Assembly (NCBI RefSeq): GCF_002899455.1
Contig: NZ_PPFB01000001.1
Coordinates: 4,061,001 to 4,125,000 of the forward strand
Reading direction: 5' to 3'
Length of the DNA: 64,000 nt
Origin: Streptomyces sp. DH-12
Lineage (GTDB): Bacteria; Actinomycetota; Actinomycetes; Streptomycetales; Streptomycetaceae
Shown here: positions 26,612-34,719 of the stretch, piece by piece
Position numbering within the stretch: the stretch's first letter is position 1
Layout: every line of letters begins with the position of its first letter
Position numbers and translations under genes: made by a program
Notes under the pieces: generated by a model
What the model saw: only the letters and a program-made list of their open reading frames with translations
What the model was told of the DNA's origin: nothing
The model's database searches: none

Positions 26612-27397
26612 ATGGACCGACACAAGCACACCGCGCGCAGGACCCTGACGGCCGTCGCCGTGCTCGTCGTCCCGCTCGCCGCGGCCTGCGGCAGCGAGAA
26701 GGCGGGCGCCGGCAGCGGCGCCGCCGAGGCGGAGCGGCCGGTCACCGGCGTCCGCTGGACCGTCGACAGCGTCACCGTCGACGGCGCCACCCACCGTGCC
26801 CCCGACGGAGCCCACCTCACCCTCGGCGAGGACGGCCGGGCCACCGGCAGCTACGGCTGCAACCTCTTCGAGGCCCGCGTCCGCACCGACGGCGACCGCG
26901 TCCGCATCACCCGCCCGGAGACCACCCTGCGGGCCTGCGACGAGCAGGTCATGCGGGGCGAGAGCGCCGTCTCCCGCGTCCTGGCCGCCGGAGAACTCAA
27001 GGCCGACGTGGCGGGCGACCGCCTGACACTGACCGCCGCGTCCGGAGACACCGTGCGCCTCAGCGAGACCGAGGACAGCCCGTTGCACGGCACCCGCTGG
27101 AACGTCACCACCCCCGACGGCGCCGGCCGCGCCCACCTCACCTTCGACGAGAAGCGCGGCGCGGTCTCCGGGAACCTGGGCTGCAACCAGGTGAACGCCG
27201 ACGCCACCGTGCGCGACGGCCATATCACCCTCGGCGTCCCGTCCCTGACCCGAATGATGTGCGAAGACTCACTCATGGACGCCGAGAAGGCTTTGACGAA
27301 GCTCTTCAACGGCACCGCCGCCTACGCCGTCGACGGCGACACCCTGACCCTGACCAGCGAAAACGGCACCGAGATGCGGGCCGTCGCGGCCCGCTGA
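26612..27397 (+). CDS. META-domain lipoprotein
   Basis: The protein has 261 residues. The N-terminus MDRHKHTARRTLTAVAVLVVPLAAAC is a lipoprotein signal peptide with a lipobox LAAAC (Cys26). Two META (HslJ-like) domains follow: TGVRWTVDSVTVDG...GSYGCNLFEARV and LHGTRWNVTTPDGAGRAHLTF...GNLGCNQVNADATV. Each has the family Gly-Cys-Asn motif. META domains occur in heat-shock HslJ and in many secreted actinomycete proteins of unclear role. It is transcribed rightward, 53 bases after the previous gene and 62 bases before purF. Confidence 0.88.
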   Translation: MDRHKHTARRTLTAVAVLVVPLAAACGSEKAGAGSGAAEAERPVTGVRWTVDSVTVDGATHRAPDGAHLTLGEDGRATGSYGCNLFEARVRTDGDRVRITRPETTLRACDEQVMRGESAVSRVLAAGELKADVAGDRLTLTAASGDTVRLSETEDSPLHGTRWNVTTPDGAGRAHLTFDEKRGAVSGNLGCNQVNADATVRDGHITLGVPSLTRMMCEDSLMDAEKALTKLFNGTAAYAVDGDTLTLTSENGTEMRAVAAR

Positions 27398-27459
27398 CCC
27401 ACCCGCGGGCCCGCATCCCGCATTCGGACCAGCGGCCGGTCTCGCCTACACTCGGTGGC

Positions 27460-28986
27460 GTGCCACGTGGTGACGGACGACTCAACCACGACCTGCTCCC
27501 CGGAGAGAAGGGCCCCCAGGACGCCTGCGGCGTCTTCGGTGTCTGGGCTCCGGGTGAAGAGGTCGCCAAGCTCACGTACTTCGGGCTCTACGCCCTCCAG
27601 CATCGGGGCCAGGAATCCGCGGGAATCGCGGTCAGCAACGGCTCCCAGATCCTCGTCTTCAAGGACATGGGCCTGGTGTCCCAGGTCTTCGACGAGACCT
27701 CCCTCGGCTCCCTCCAGGGTCACATCGCGGTCGGTCACGCCCGCTACTCGACCACCGGCGCCTCCGTGTGGGAGAACGCCCAGCCGACGTTCCGCGCCAC
27801 CGCGCACGGATCCATCGCGCTCGGGCACAACGGCAACCTGGTGAACACGGCGCAGCTCGCCGGCATGGTCGCCGAGCTCCCCAAGGAGAACGGCCGCGCG
27901 CCCAAGGTGGCCGCGACCAACGACACCGACCTGATCACCGCCCTGCTGGCCGGCCAGCGCGCCGCCGACGGCGAGCCGGTGACCGTGGAGCAGGCCGCGC
28001 ACGTGGTCCTGCCCAAGGTCCAGGGCGCCTTCAGCCTCGTCTTCATGGACGAGAACACCCTCTACGCGGCCCGCGACCCGCAGGGCATCCGCCCGCTGGT
28101 CCTCGGCCGGCTGGAGCGCGGCTGGGTGGTCGCCTCCGAGTCCGCCGCCCTCGACATCTGCGGCGCGAGCTATGTGCGCGAGATCGAGCCGGGCGAGTTC
28201 GTCGCCATCGACGAGAACGGACTGCGAACGTCCCGATTCGCGGAAGCGAAGCCCAAGGGCTGCGTCTTCGAGTACGTGTACCTGGCCCGCCCCGACACCG
28301 ACATCGCCGGCCGGAACGTCTACCTCTCGCGTGTCGAGATGGGCCGCCGTCTCGCCGCCGAGGCCCCGGCCGAGGCCGACCTGGTGATAGCGACGCCGGA
28401 GTCCGGCACCCCCGCCGCCATCGGCTACGCGGAGGCCTCCGGCATCCCGTTCGGCGCCGGCCTGGTCAAGAACGCGTACGTCGGCCGTACGTTCATCCAG
28501 CCCTCGCAGACCATCCGGCAGCTGGGCATCCGCCTGAAGCTGAACCCGCTCAAGGAAGTCATCAAGGGCAAGCGCCTGGTCGTGGTCGACGACTCGATCG
28601 TGCGCGGCAACACCCAGCGGGCCCTGGTCCGCATGCTCCGTGAGGCGGGCGCCGCCGAGGTCCACATCCGGATCTCCTCGCCGCCCGTGAAGTGGCCCTG
28701 CTTCTTCGGCATCGACTTCGCCACCCGCGCCGAGCTGATCGCCAACGGCATGACCATCGAGGAGATCGGCACCTCCCTGGGCGCCGACTCCCTGGCGTAC
28801 ATCTCCCTCGACGGCATGATCGAGGCGACCACCATCGCCAAGCCCAACCTGTGCCGCGCCTGCTTCGACGGCGAGTACCCGATGGAGCTGCCCGACCCCG
28901 AGCTCCTCGGCAAGCAGCTGTTGGAGACCGAGCTGGCCGCCGGCACCGCCGCCCCGGCCGCGGTCGACGCGATCCGCCGCCCGTAA
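27460..28986 (+). CDS. purF: Amidophosphoribosyltransferase
   Basis: This 508-residue enzyme catalyses the committed step of purine synthesis, from PRPP and glutamine to phosphoribosylamine. The nucleophile C23 in DACGVFGVW follows a 22-residue propeptide, so self-cleavage is expected. The PRPP loop is VVVDDSIVRGNT. Cysteines in KGCVFEY, KWPCFFG and NLCRACF match the 4Fe-4S ligands of the B. subtilis type. The GTG at 27460 is 7 bases after TACACT (27447-27452), suggesting a leaderless transcript. purM follows after 33 bases. Confidence 0.97.
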   Translation: MPRGDGRLNHDLLPGEKGPQDACGVFGVWAPGEEVAKLTYFGLYALQHRGQESAGIAVSNGSQILVFKDMGLVSQVFDETSLGSLQGHIAVGHARYSTTGASVWENAQPTFRATAHGSIALGHNGNLVNTAQLAGMVAELPKENGRAPKVAATNDTDLITALLAGQRAADGEPVTVEQAAHVVLPKVQGAFSLVFMDENTLYAARDPQGIRPLVLGRLERGWVVASESAALDICGASYVREIEPGEFVAIDENGLRTSRFAEAKPKGCVFEYVYLARPDTDIAGRNVYLSRVEMGRRLAAEAPAEADLVIATPESGTPAAIGYAEASGIPFGAGLVKNAYVGRTFIQPSQTIRQLGIRLKLNPLKEVIKGKRLVVVDDSIVRGNTQRALVRMLREAGAAEVHIRISSPPVKWPCFFGIDFATRAELIANGMTIEEIGTSLGADSLAYISLDGMIEATTIAKPNLCRACFDGEYPMELPDPELLGKQLLETELAAGTAAPAAVDAIRRP

Positions 28987-29019
28987 GCCCTGACGGACGA
29001 CACGAAAGCTCTCACAGCC

Positions 29020-30087
29020 ATGTCCCAGAACACTGGTGCCAGTTACGCAGCGGCGGGCGTCGACATCGAAGCGGGCGACCGCGCGGTCGAGCTGATGAAG
29101 GAGTGGGTGAAGAAGACCCGGCGCCCCGAGGTCCTCGGCGGCATCGGCGGATTCGCCGGCCTCTTCGACGCCTCCGCCCTGAAGAACTACGAGCGCCCGC
29201 TGCTCGCCTCCGCCACGGACGGCGTCGGCACCAAGGTCGACATCGCGCGCCGGATGGGCGTGTACGACTCCATCGGCCACGACCTGGTCGCGATGGTCAT
29301 GGACGACATCGTGGTGTGCGGCGCCGAGCCGCTGTTCATGACCGACTACATCTGCGTCGGCAAGGTCCACCCCGAGCGCGTCGCCGCCCTCGTGAAGGGC
29401 ATCGCGGAGGGCTGTGTGCTGGCCGGATGCGCCCTGGTGGGCGGCGAGACGGCCGAGCACCCGGGTCTGCTGGGTCCGGACGACTTCGACGTCGCCGGCG
29501 CCGGTACGGGCGTGGTGGAGGCCGACCGGCTGCTCGGCGCGGACCGCATCCGCTCGGGTGACGCGGTGATCGCCATGGCGTCCTCCGGGCTGCACTCCAA
29601 CGGCTACTCGCTCGTCCGGCACGTGCTGCTGGAGCGGGCCGGTCTCGCCCTCGACGCCCGGATCGACGAGCTGGGCCGCACCCTCGGTGAGGAACTGCTG
29701 GAGCCCACCAAGATCTACTCGCTGGACTGCCTGGCGCTGATCCGCACCACCGAGGTGCACGCGTTCAGCCACGTCACCGGCGGTGGACTGGCGGCCAACC
29801 TGGCCCGGGTGATCCCCGACGGGCTGCACGCCACGGTGGACCGCTCCACCTGGACGCCCGCTCCGGTGTTCGACCTGGTCGGGCGGACCGGTTCGGTCGA
29901 GCGGCTGGAGCTGGAGAAGACGCTGAACATGGGCGTCGGCATGATCGCGATCGTGCCGCAGGAATCCGTCGACGTGGCGCTCACCACGCTGGCCGACCGC
30001 GGCGTGGACGCCTGGGTGGCCGGCGAGATCACCGAGCGCGGTGACCACACCACGGGTGCGGCTCTTGTCGGTGACTACGCGAACTGA
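29020..30087 (+). CDS. purM: AIR synthetase
   Basis: This 355-residue enzyme makes AIR from FGAM with ATP, the fifth step of IMP synthesis. Motifs are YAAAGVDIEAGDRAV, LASATDGVGTKVDIA, VNDI replaced by VMDDIVVCGAEPLFMTDY, VGGETAEHPG, SSGLHSNGYSLVR and HVTGGGLAANLARV. It is co-directional with purF, 33 bases apart, and the two are likely co-transcribed. A strong hairpin follows 10 bases past the stop. Confidence 0.97.
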   Translation: MSQNTGASYAAAGVDIEAGDRAVELMKEWVKKTRRPEVLGGIGGFAGLFDASALKNYERPLLASATDGVGTKVDIARRMGVYDSIGHDLVAMVMDDIVVCGAEPLFMTDYICVGKVHPERVAALVKGIAEGCVLAGCALVGGETAEHPGLLGPDDFDVAGAGTGVVEADRLLGADRIRSGDAVIAMASSGLHSNGYSLVRHVLLERAGLALDARIDELGRTLGEELLEPTKIYSLDCLALIRTTEVHAFSHVTGGGLAANLARVIPDGLHATVDRSTWTPAPVFDLVGRTGSVERLELEKTLNMGVGMIAIVPQESVDVALTTLADRGVDAWVAGEITERGDHTTGAALVGDYAN

Positions 30088-30096
30088 ACACCTGGT

Positions 30097-30127
30097 CGTT
30101 GCCCGCACGGTGAACGTGCGGGCAACG
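30097..30127 (+). terminator. Hairpin terminator of purF-purM
   Basis: Perfect 12-base arms CGTTGCCCGCAC and its complement around the loop GGTGAAC. There is no T-tract. Confidence 0.85.
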
Positions 30128-30210
30128 CACCGGCCGACGAGGCCGGTCCGGGCAGCACTGAACCCGGCGGGTGACCGGGATCACCGACCGGGTTCATGCA
30201 TCACGCAAGG

Positions 30211-30459
30211 TCAGGCACCGCGACGCTGTTGCGAGGACGGGCCGTCCTCGTCCTCCTCGTCGTCCTCGTAGAGGTCGGCGTACCGTGCGTACAGGTCGTC
30301 GTCTTGCTCATCGTCCTCGAAACGGTCACCGTTCGGTGACTGATTCGATGTCGATGCGCCCAGCTCCTCGGCCAGGCGTGAGAGGTCAGTCCCACCGCTG
30401 TTGTACTTCAGCTGGCGGGCGACCTTCGTCTGCTTGGCCTTGGCCCGGCCGCGCCCCAT
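30211..30459 (-). CDS. DUF3073 protein
   Basis: This 82-residue protein is conserved in actinobacteria. The N-terminus MGRGRAKAKQTKVARQLKY is strongly basic, followed by SGGTDLSRLAEEL and an acidic C-terminal run (EDDEQDDDLYARYADLYEDDEEDEDG). The split charge suggests nucleic-acid or ribosome contact, but no function is established that I know of. Convergent with purM, tail to tail. Confidence 0.9.
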   Translation of the reverse strand: MGRGRAKAKQTKVARQLKYNSGGTDLSRLAEELGASTSNQSPNGDRFEDDEQDDDLYARYADLYEDDEEDEDGPSSQQRRGA

Positions 30460-30739
30460 GGCTCGACCCCCTCAACGACGGGGCTCGACGGCCCCAGAGT
30501 CTTGACACGCGTTCATGGTCCAGAACGGGCTCTCCATGGAGAGACCGGTCCGTAGGGCTTCCACGGTACCTGAGCCCGCGCCCATACGGTACGTCGCCCG
30601 TATGACGTGCCCGCGCCCGGGACCGTCGAGGCGCCCCGTCCTCGCTGGTCAACCGCGATAATAACCACTTATCGACGGTCGACCCGCCGGGAGAAGTGAG
30701 AGTTCTCTCCAAGTGCCCCCCGGCGGGTACCGCTCATGT
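30460..30739. other. Intergenic region with nested inverted repeats
   Basis: Holds no gene. An arm ACCCGCCGGG (30682-30691) pairs with 30719-30728, with a smaller GAGAA/TTCTC hairpin inside. CGATAA/TTATCG (30656-30674) forms another dyad in an AT-rich spot. These may be part of the vdh terminator region or of the DUF3073 promoter. Confidence 0.45.
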
Positions 30740-30774
30740 GTGCGAAAGCGCCTCGATCGGGGGTGCTTTCGCAC
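30740..30774 (-). terminator. Hairpin terminator of vdh
   Basis: Perfect 10-base arms GTGCGAAAGC and its complement around a 15-base loop, 5 bases past the vdh stop on the leftward strand. Confidence 0.75.
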
Positions 30775-30779
30775 GGGCC

Positions 30780-31868
30780 TCACCGCCGCGGACGCGCCTC
30801 CGCCATCCGCTGCTCGGCGATCCGGTCGGCCGCGGCGGCCGGCGGAATACCGTCCTCCTTCGCACGTGCGAATATGGCGAGCGTGGTGTCGAAGATCTTC
30901 GACGCCTTCGCCTTGCACCGGTCGAAGTCGAAGCCGTGCAGCTCGTCGGCGACCTGGATCACGCCGCCGGCGTTCACCACGTAGTCCGGCGCGTAGAGGA
31001 TCCCGCGGTCGGCGAGGTCCTTCTCCACGCCCGGGTGGGCGAGCTGGTTGTTGGCCGCGCCGCAGACCACCTTGGCGGTCAGCACCGGCACGGTGTCGTC
31101 GTTCAGGGCGCCGCCGAGCGCGCACGGGGCGTAGACGTCCAGGCCCTCGGTGCGGATCAGCGCCTCGGTGTCGGCCACCGCCGACACGCCCTCGGGGTGC
31201 CGGTCGAGGATCCGGCGGACGGCGTCCTCGCGCACGTCGGTGATCACGACCTCGGCGCCCTCGGCCCGCAGGTGCTCCACCAGGTGGTGCCCGACCTTGC
31301 CCACGCCCGCGATGCCGACCTTGCGGTCCCGCAGCGACGGGTCGCCCCACAGGTGCTGGGCGGCGGCCCGCATGCCCTGGTAGACGCCGTAGGAGGTGAG
31401 CACCGAGGAGTCGCCCGCGCCGCCGTTCTCGGGGGAGCGGCCGGTGGTCCAGCGGCACTCCCGGGCGACGACGTCCATGTCGGCGACATAGGTGCCGACG
31501 TCGCAGGCGGTGACGTAGCGGCCGCCGAGGGAGGCGACGAACCGGCCGTAGGCCAGCAGCAGTTCCTCGGTCTTGATGCGCTCCGGGTCGCCGATGATCA
31601 CGGCCTTGCCGCCGCCGTGGTCGAGACCGGCCATGGCGTTCTTGTACGACATTCCGCGCGCCAGGTTCAGCGCGTCGGCGACGGCCTCCTCCTCGGAGGC
31701 GTACGGGTAGAAGCGCGTGCCGCCCAGGGCGGGGCCCAGGGCGGTGGAGTGGAGGGCGATGACGGCCTTGAGGCCGCTGGCACGGTCCTGGCAGAGCACG
31801 ACTTGTTCGTGGCCGCCCTGGTCCGAACGGAACAGGGTGTGCAGGACGCCGTCAGATACGTCGGTCAC
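30780..31868 (-). CDS. vdh: Valine (branched-chain amino acid) dehydrogenase
   Basis: This 362-residue enzyme of the Glu/Leu/Phe/Val dehydrogenase family oxidatively deaminates valine with NAD, feeding branched-chain precursors to fatty-acid and polyketide synthesis in Streptomyces. Substrate-site motifs are ALGPALGGTRFYPY and MSYKNAMAGLDHGGGKAVIIGDP with the catalytic lysines; the Rossmann motif is KVGIAGVGKVGHHLVEHL; PCALGGALNDDTV and VCGAANNQLA follow. The GTG at 31868 was chosen for AGGAG 8 bases upstream. Divergent from the gene at 32088. Confidence 0.95.
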   Translation of the reverse strand: MTDVSDGVLHTLFRSDQGGHEQVVLCQDRASGLKAVIALHSTALGPALGGTRFYPYASEEEAVADALNLARGMSYKNAMAGLDHGGGKAVIIGDPERIKTEELLLAYGRFVASLGGRYVTACDVGTYVADMDVVARECRWTTGRSPENGGAGDSSVLTSYGVYQGMRAAAQHLWGDPSLRDRKVGIAGVGKVGHHLVEHLRAEGAEVVITDVREDAVRRILDRHPEGVSAVADTEALIRTEGLDVYAPCALGGALNDDTVPVLTAKVVCGAANNQLAHPGVEKDLADRGILYAPDYVVNAGGVIQVADELHGFDFDRCKAKASKIFDTTLAIFARAKEDGIPPAAAADRIAEQRMAEARPRR

Positions 31869-32087
31869 TGTGGTGACTCCTGAGTAAGTAGCGGCGGGTG
31901 GGACGGGCTCCCGTACGGGTGGCGGGGGCTGTGGCACGAGAGTAGATCCTCGCGCGCCCGACGGCGCCACTGTGTCCCGGATCACCTCCGTCCGGAGTAC
32001 CGCGTGCGGCGATCTGCCGGATTTGCCACCCGTCCGGGCGGGGTCCGGCCAGGTTTTCGCAGCGGTCCGCGGGGGAGGGAGCAGAAC

Positions 32088-32930
32088 GTGACCAAGGTGT
32101 CCTCGGTGATCGTCCCCTACGCCTCCTACCTGCGCGTGTACGAACCGCTGGCCGCCTTCCCCGAGCCGGAGCGCGGCCACTGGGAGCGGTACGCCCGCCG
32201 GCCCGGCCTCCCCTCCTACCAGGACGAGCTGCGCCGGTCGCTGGCCGACCTGGCGCCCACCCCGCCGGTGCCCGTCCCGGTGCACGAGAGCGAGGACGCG
32301 TTCGTGCTGGAGACGGACGGCGAGGTCCGCGTCTGTCCGTGGCGCACCCGGCTGCGCGGCTGGCAGGCCCTGGGGGAGCTCGCGGAGGAGTATCCGCTGC
32401 CGGTCCTGGACGCCCTGCTGCCCCCGGTCGTGCGGCACCAGACGAGCCGGGACTACGAGCGGTGGCTGGCCGAGCACCCCGACGCGCGGCCGTGGATCCG
32501 GACCTCCACCTGGCAGGTGCCGATCAACTGGTTCGTGCTCTTCGCCGACGAGGAGCGCGAGTACGCCGAGGCCTCCGCCGGGGAGGACCCGGTCCTTCGC
32601 TATCGCACGCCCATGGTCCAGGCGCGGCGCCGGGTGGCGCGGGGGCTGCGGACGCTGCGGGACGCCGTGGACGAGAGCCTGCTGATCGACGGCCTGGTGG
32701 ACGTCGGCCGCTGGCTGGAGGAGTTCCACCCGCGCTCGCTGGTCGAGCTGGACTACGGGGGCCTCGTGCACGCCGTGCCGGCCGGCGCCCTGGAGGGCGA
32801 TCATTCGGCGGCCGACGTCGGGGAGGGGATCGCGGCGCTGCGGCGGGGCGACGAAGGGAGCGCGGCAGAGGCCTACGGGCGCCTCGTCGAGCGCTGGCGC
32901 GCGGTGCGTGACCTGCGCTCGGCGAACTGA
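32088..32930 (+). CDS. Conserved hypothetical protein
   Basis: The protein has 280 residues and starts at a GTG after GGGAGGGAGCAGAAC. I see no signal peptide, membrane helix or catalytic motif. The sequence is soluble and Trp/Arg/Glu-rich, with PYASYLRVYEPLAAFPEPERGHW at the front and WIRTSTWQVPINWFVLFADEEREY in the middle. It is conserved next to vdh and bldC in Streptomyces as I recall, which suggests a lineage-specific housekeeping role, but nothing more can be said from sequence. Confidence 0.7.
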   Translation: MTKVSSVIVPYASYLRVYEPLAAFPEPERGHWERYARRPGLPSYQDELRRSLADLAPTPPVPVPVHESEDAFVLETDGEVRVCPWRTRLRGWQALGELAEEYPLPVLDALLPPVVRHQTSRDYERWLAEHPDARPWIRTSTWQVPINWFVLFADEEREYAEASAGEDPVLRYRTPMVQARRRVARGLRTLRDAVDESLLIDGLVDVGRWLEEFHPRSLVELDYGGLVHAVPAGALEGDHSAADVGEGIAALRRGDEGSAAEAYGRLVERWRAVRDLRSAN

Positions 32931-33469
32931 CGTTTGACCAAACGCTCTTCTTGGGGTTTTGTCTTCGCCCTGAGGTGGTTGAAGTCGCGTCAGTCCTGAG
33001 GCGACATCGGACGTAGCGGCTGTTCCGGGCGTACGTCTCAAGCGTGTCAAGCGTGACGGACCGCACGTACAAGACCCTTGCGTCCCTTGCCCCTCCTCGT
33101 GCCAAAATAGGACAAGGAGTCCGGGGAGGACTCCTCCGTCCTGCTGTGCTCCACTATGGGCGGAATCTCAGCATTGCACGCTTTGGGGGGTCCGGTGACT
33201 CCTGCATGCTGCTGTGACTGATCGTCACAGGGGCGTGACTGTCCGCTATGGCATGGTCCATCGGCTTCCGCGGCTGATGAACACCTGGGAGGGCAATTCC
33301 ATCGGTTTGGCCGACGTGGCTGGACAGATGGTGTAGTTGTAGTGCCGAGGACAAGCCGTTCGTCCTATAACCGACTCGACTCGCGTCCGCCATTTCGGGC
33401 AACGCGGGTCAAGGTGCAGAATTTAGAGGAAAGAACCGAGAAGGTTCGGTTCTCCCGAGGAGGCCGCTC
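32931..33469. promoter_or_regulatory. Long upstream region of bldC with several dyads
   Basis: 539 bases without a gene. It contains the palindrome CGTTTG-AC-CAAACG (32931-32944), AGGAGTCC/GGACTCCT (33115-33135), CTGTGAC/GTCACAG around TGATC (33212-33230, resembling a CRP-type half-site pair), a TATAAC near 33366 that could be a -10, and GAACCGA/TCGGTTC (33433-33452) just before the ribosome site. The bldC transcript probably has an untranslated leader. Confidence 0.5.
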
Positions 33470-33676
33470 ATGACCGCTCGCACCCCTGATGCCGAGCCGC
33501 TGCTGACCCCCGCTGAGGTTGCCACCATGTTCCGCGTCGACCCGAAGACGGTCACGCGCTGGGCGAAGGCCGGCAAGCTCACGTCGATCCGCACGCTCGG
33601 CGGGCACCGCCGCTACCGCGAGGCCGAGGTCCGCGCACTGCTCGCGGGTATCCCGCAGCAGCGCAGCGAGGCCTGA
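33470..33676 (+). CDS. bldC: Developmental regulator BldC
   Basis: This 68-residue protein is a MerR-like DNA-binding domain with no effector domain. LLTPAEVATMFRVDPKTVTRWAKAGKLTSIRTLGGHRRY gives the helix-turn-helix and wing; GGHRRY is the wing signature. BldC holds Streptomyces in vegetative growth and binds cooperatively to direct repeats. The sequence is the one I recall for the SCO4091 product. The ATG follows GAGGAGG. The leader has several inverted repeats, and a U-tract terminator lies 150 bases downstream. Confidence 0.97.
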   Translation: MTARTPDAEPLLTPAEVATMFRVDPKTVTRWAKAGKLTSIRTLGGHRRYREAEVRALLAGIPQQRSEA

Positions 33677-33825
33677 ACCTGCATGAACCGGGCAGAACCG
33701 GCTGGTCCCCCACCGGCCGTGACGCCCGCGACCTTTAGCTCCAAGCGACGCGGGGACTGCCCCAACAGCCCTCTCGCCCAACGGACTCAGAGCTTCACAG
33801 CCAACTGAACACCGGGTGCGTCGTC

Positions 33826-33865
33826 GATCGCGCTGGACTCCGCCGGGTCCAGCGCGATCTTTTTT
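33826..33865 (+). terminator. Intrinsic terminator with T-tract after bldC
   Basis: Perfect 13-base arms GATCGCGCTGGAC and its complement around an 8-base loop, followed by six T (33860-33865). The complete textbook form is unusual for this GC-rich window. Confidence 0.9.
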
Positions 33866-34015
33866 GTGCGCTGGCGGTGGGTGCGCCCGCAGGTCCTGAC
33901 GGTCTCAACGGCCTTCCGTGCGCGCGGGTTTGCCGGAGTCCGAGGGCGCCTGTGGGCTCGGCCCCGAGCGGGGCCGGCGCGGAGTCTTCGGGACAGTGCA
34001 ATTGCACATATTAAA

Positions 34016-34043
34016 TTGACCTGTTGTAGGCGGGGTGTAAGTT
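34016..34043 (+). promoter_or_regulatory. Vegetative-type promoter with upstream palindrome
   Basis: TTGACC (34016-34021) and TAAGTT (34038-34043) are 16 bases apart. The 12-base palindrome GTGCAATTGCAC (33996-34007) lies 8 bases upstream. The first downstream codon, ATG at 34049, would be close to the transcript start. Confidence 0.6.
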
Positions 34044-34048
34044 CCACC

Positions 34049-34099
34049 ATGGTGAAAACTCATGCGGTGACACCCGTCACATACCGGTCGGGTTGTTGA
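34049..34099 (+). CDS. Candidate leaderless 16-codon ORF
   Basis: ATG at 34049 opens a 16-codon frame encoding MVKTHAVTPVTYRSGC and stops at 34099. It begins 5 bases past a good -10 element, so translation would be leaderless. No protein-coding gene follows on the + strand for several kilobases; the transcript would instead run antisense to the DUF6274 gene and tRNA-Asp. It may be a leader-like peptide, a dual-function RNA, or a chance frame in an sRNA. I recognise no relative. Confidence 0.35.
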   Translation: MVKTHAVTPVTYRSGC

Positions 34100-34115
34100 G
34101 CCCACGGCATATGCG

Positions 34116-34334
34116 CTAGAGGGAACGTGGATCGACGGCGGCTTGTTCCTCCGGACCCTCGACCGGTTCGGACGGCTCGGCGGCCCCGGCGCCGTCGAAG
34201 GGCGCGGAGTCCATCGCCAGGCGCTGCAGGCGGTGGCAGACCGGGCAGTGCCGGGTGAGATGCCGGTACGACGACGCGGCCGCGAGGTGCGCGCGGAGCA
34301 GGGCCCGCGTCTCGTGCCTGGCCGATGCCGCCAT
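34116..34334 (-). CDS. DUF6274 protein
   Basis: This 72-residue protein is found near bldC in Streptomyces. ARHETRALLRAHLAAASSYRHLTRHCPVCHRLQRLAM carries a His-Cys-x2-Cys-His cluster that could bind zinc. The C-terminal half is acidic and low-complexity. No function is known to me. Its start lies about 175 bases before the hairpin of tRNA-Asp. Confidence 0.8.
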   Translation of the reverse strand: MAASARHETRALLRAHLAAASSYRHLTRHCPVCHRLQRLAMDSAPFDGAGAAEPSEPVEGPEEQAAVDPRSL

Positions 34335-34508
34335 ACGCCGCCTCCAGGTCCCCTGCGGACACGTGCCCCGTTCCTGGAGTACCGGGGGGCCGACGGGCCG
34401 TCAAGACGGCGCAGGGGCCCGCGACAGGGGCTGTGAGCCCTCCCCGGGCCACGGGCCTGCTGTGGAGTCCTCCGGGCGGCCCCGGGGCGTCGGACGGTTC
34501 TCCACATG

Positions 34509-34547
34509 CGGAAGGCCCGCCATCCCTTACGGGGGGCGGGCCTTCCG
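34509..34547 (-). terminator. Hairpin terminator downstream of tRNA-Asp
   Basis: Perfect 13-base arms CGGAAGGCCCGCC and its complement around a 13-base loop, 5 bases past the 3' end of the leftward tRNA. Confidence 0.8.
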
Positions 34548-34552
34548 GTATG

Positions 34553-34627
34553 CGGTCCTGACGGGATTTGAACCCGCGGCCTCCACCTTGACAGGGTGGC
34601 GAGCACTCCAAACTGCTCCACAGGACC
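34553..34627 (-). tRNA. tRNA-Asp (GTC), copy 1
   Basis: 75 nt, acceptor stem GGTCCTG/CAGGACC, anticodon loop CTGTCAA (GTC), T-loop TTCAAAT. Identical to the copy at 38889-38963. Confidence 0.95.
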
Positions 34628-34719
34628 AGGATCGCTGCGCTTTTCCTGCGTTGCGCTGCGAGAAGGACTGTACAGGAGCGGGAGCCCCCTGGTCGAACTC
34701 ACCCTGTGTGCGGGTCCCG

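Noticed and set aside
33212..33230. Certain CRP binding site upstream of bldC
   Set aside because: The arms match TGTGAC/GTCACA, but the spacing is one base longer than the Streptomyces motif as I recall it; reported only as a dyad.
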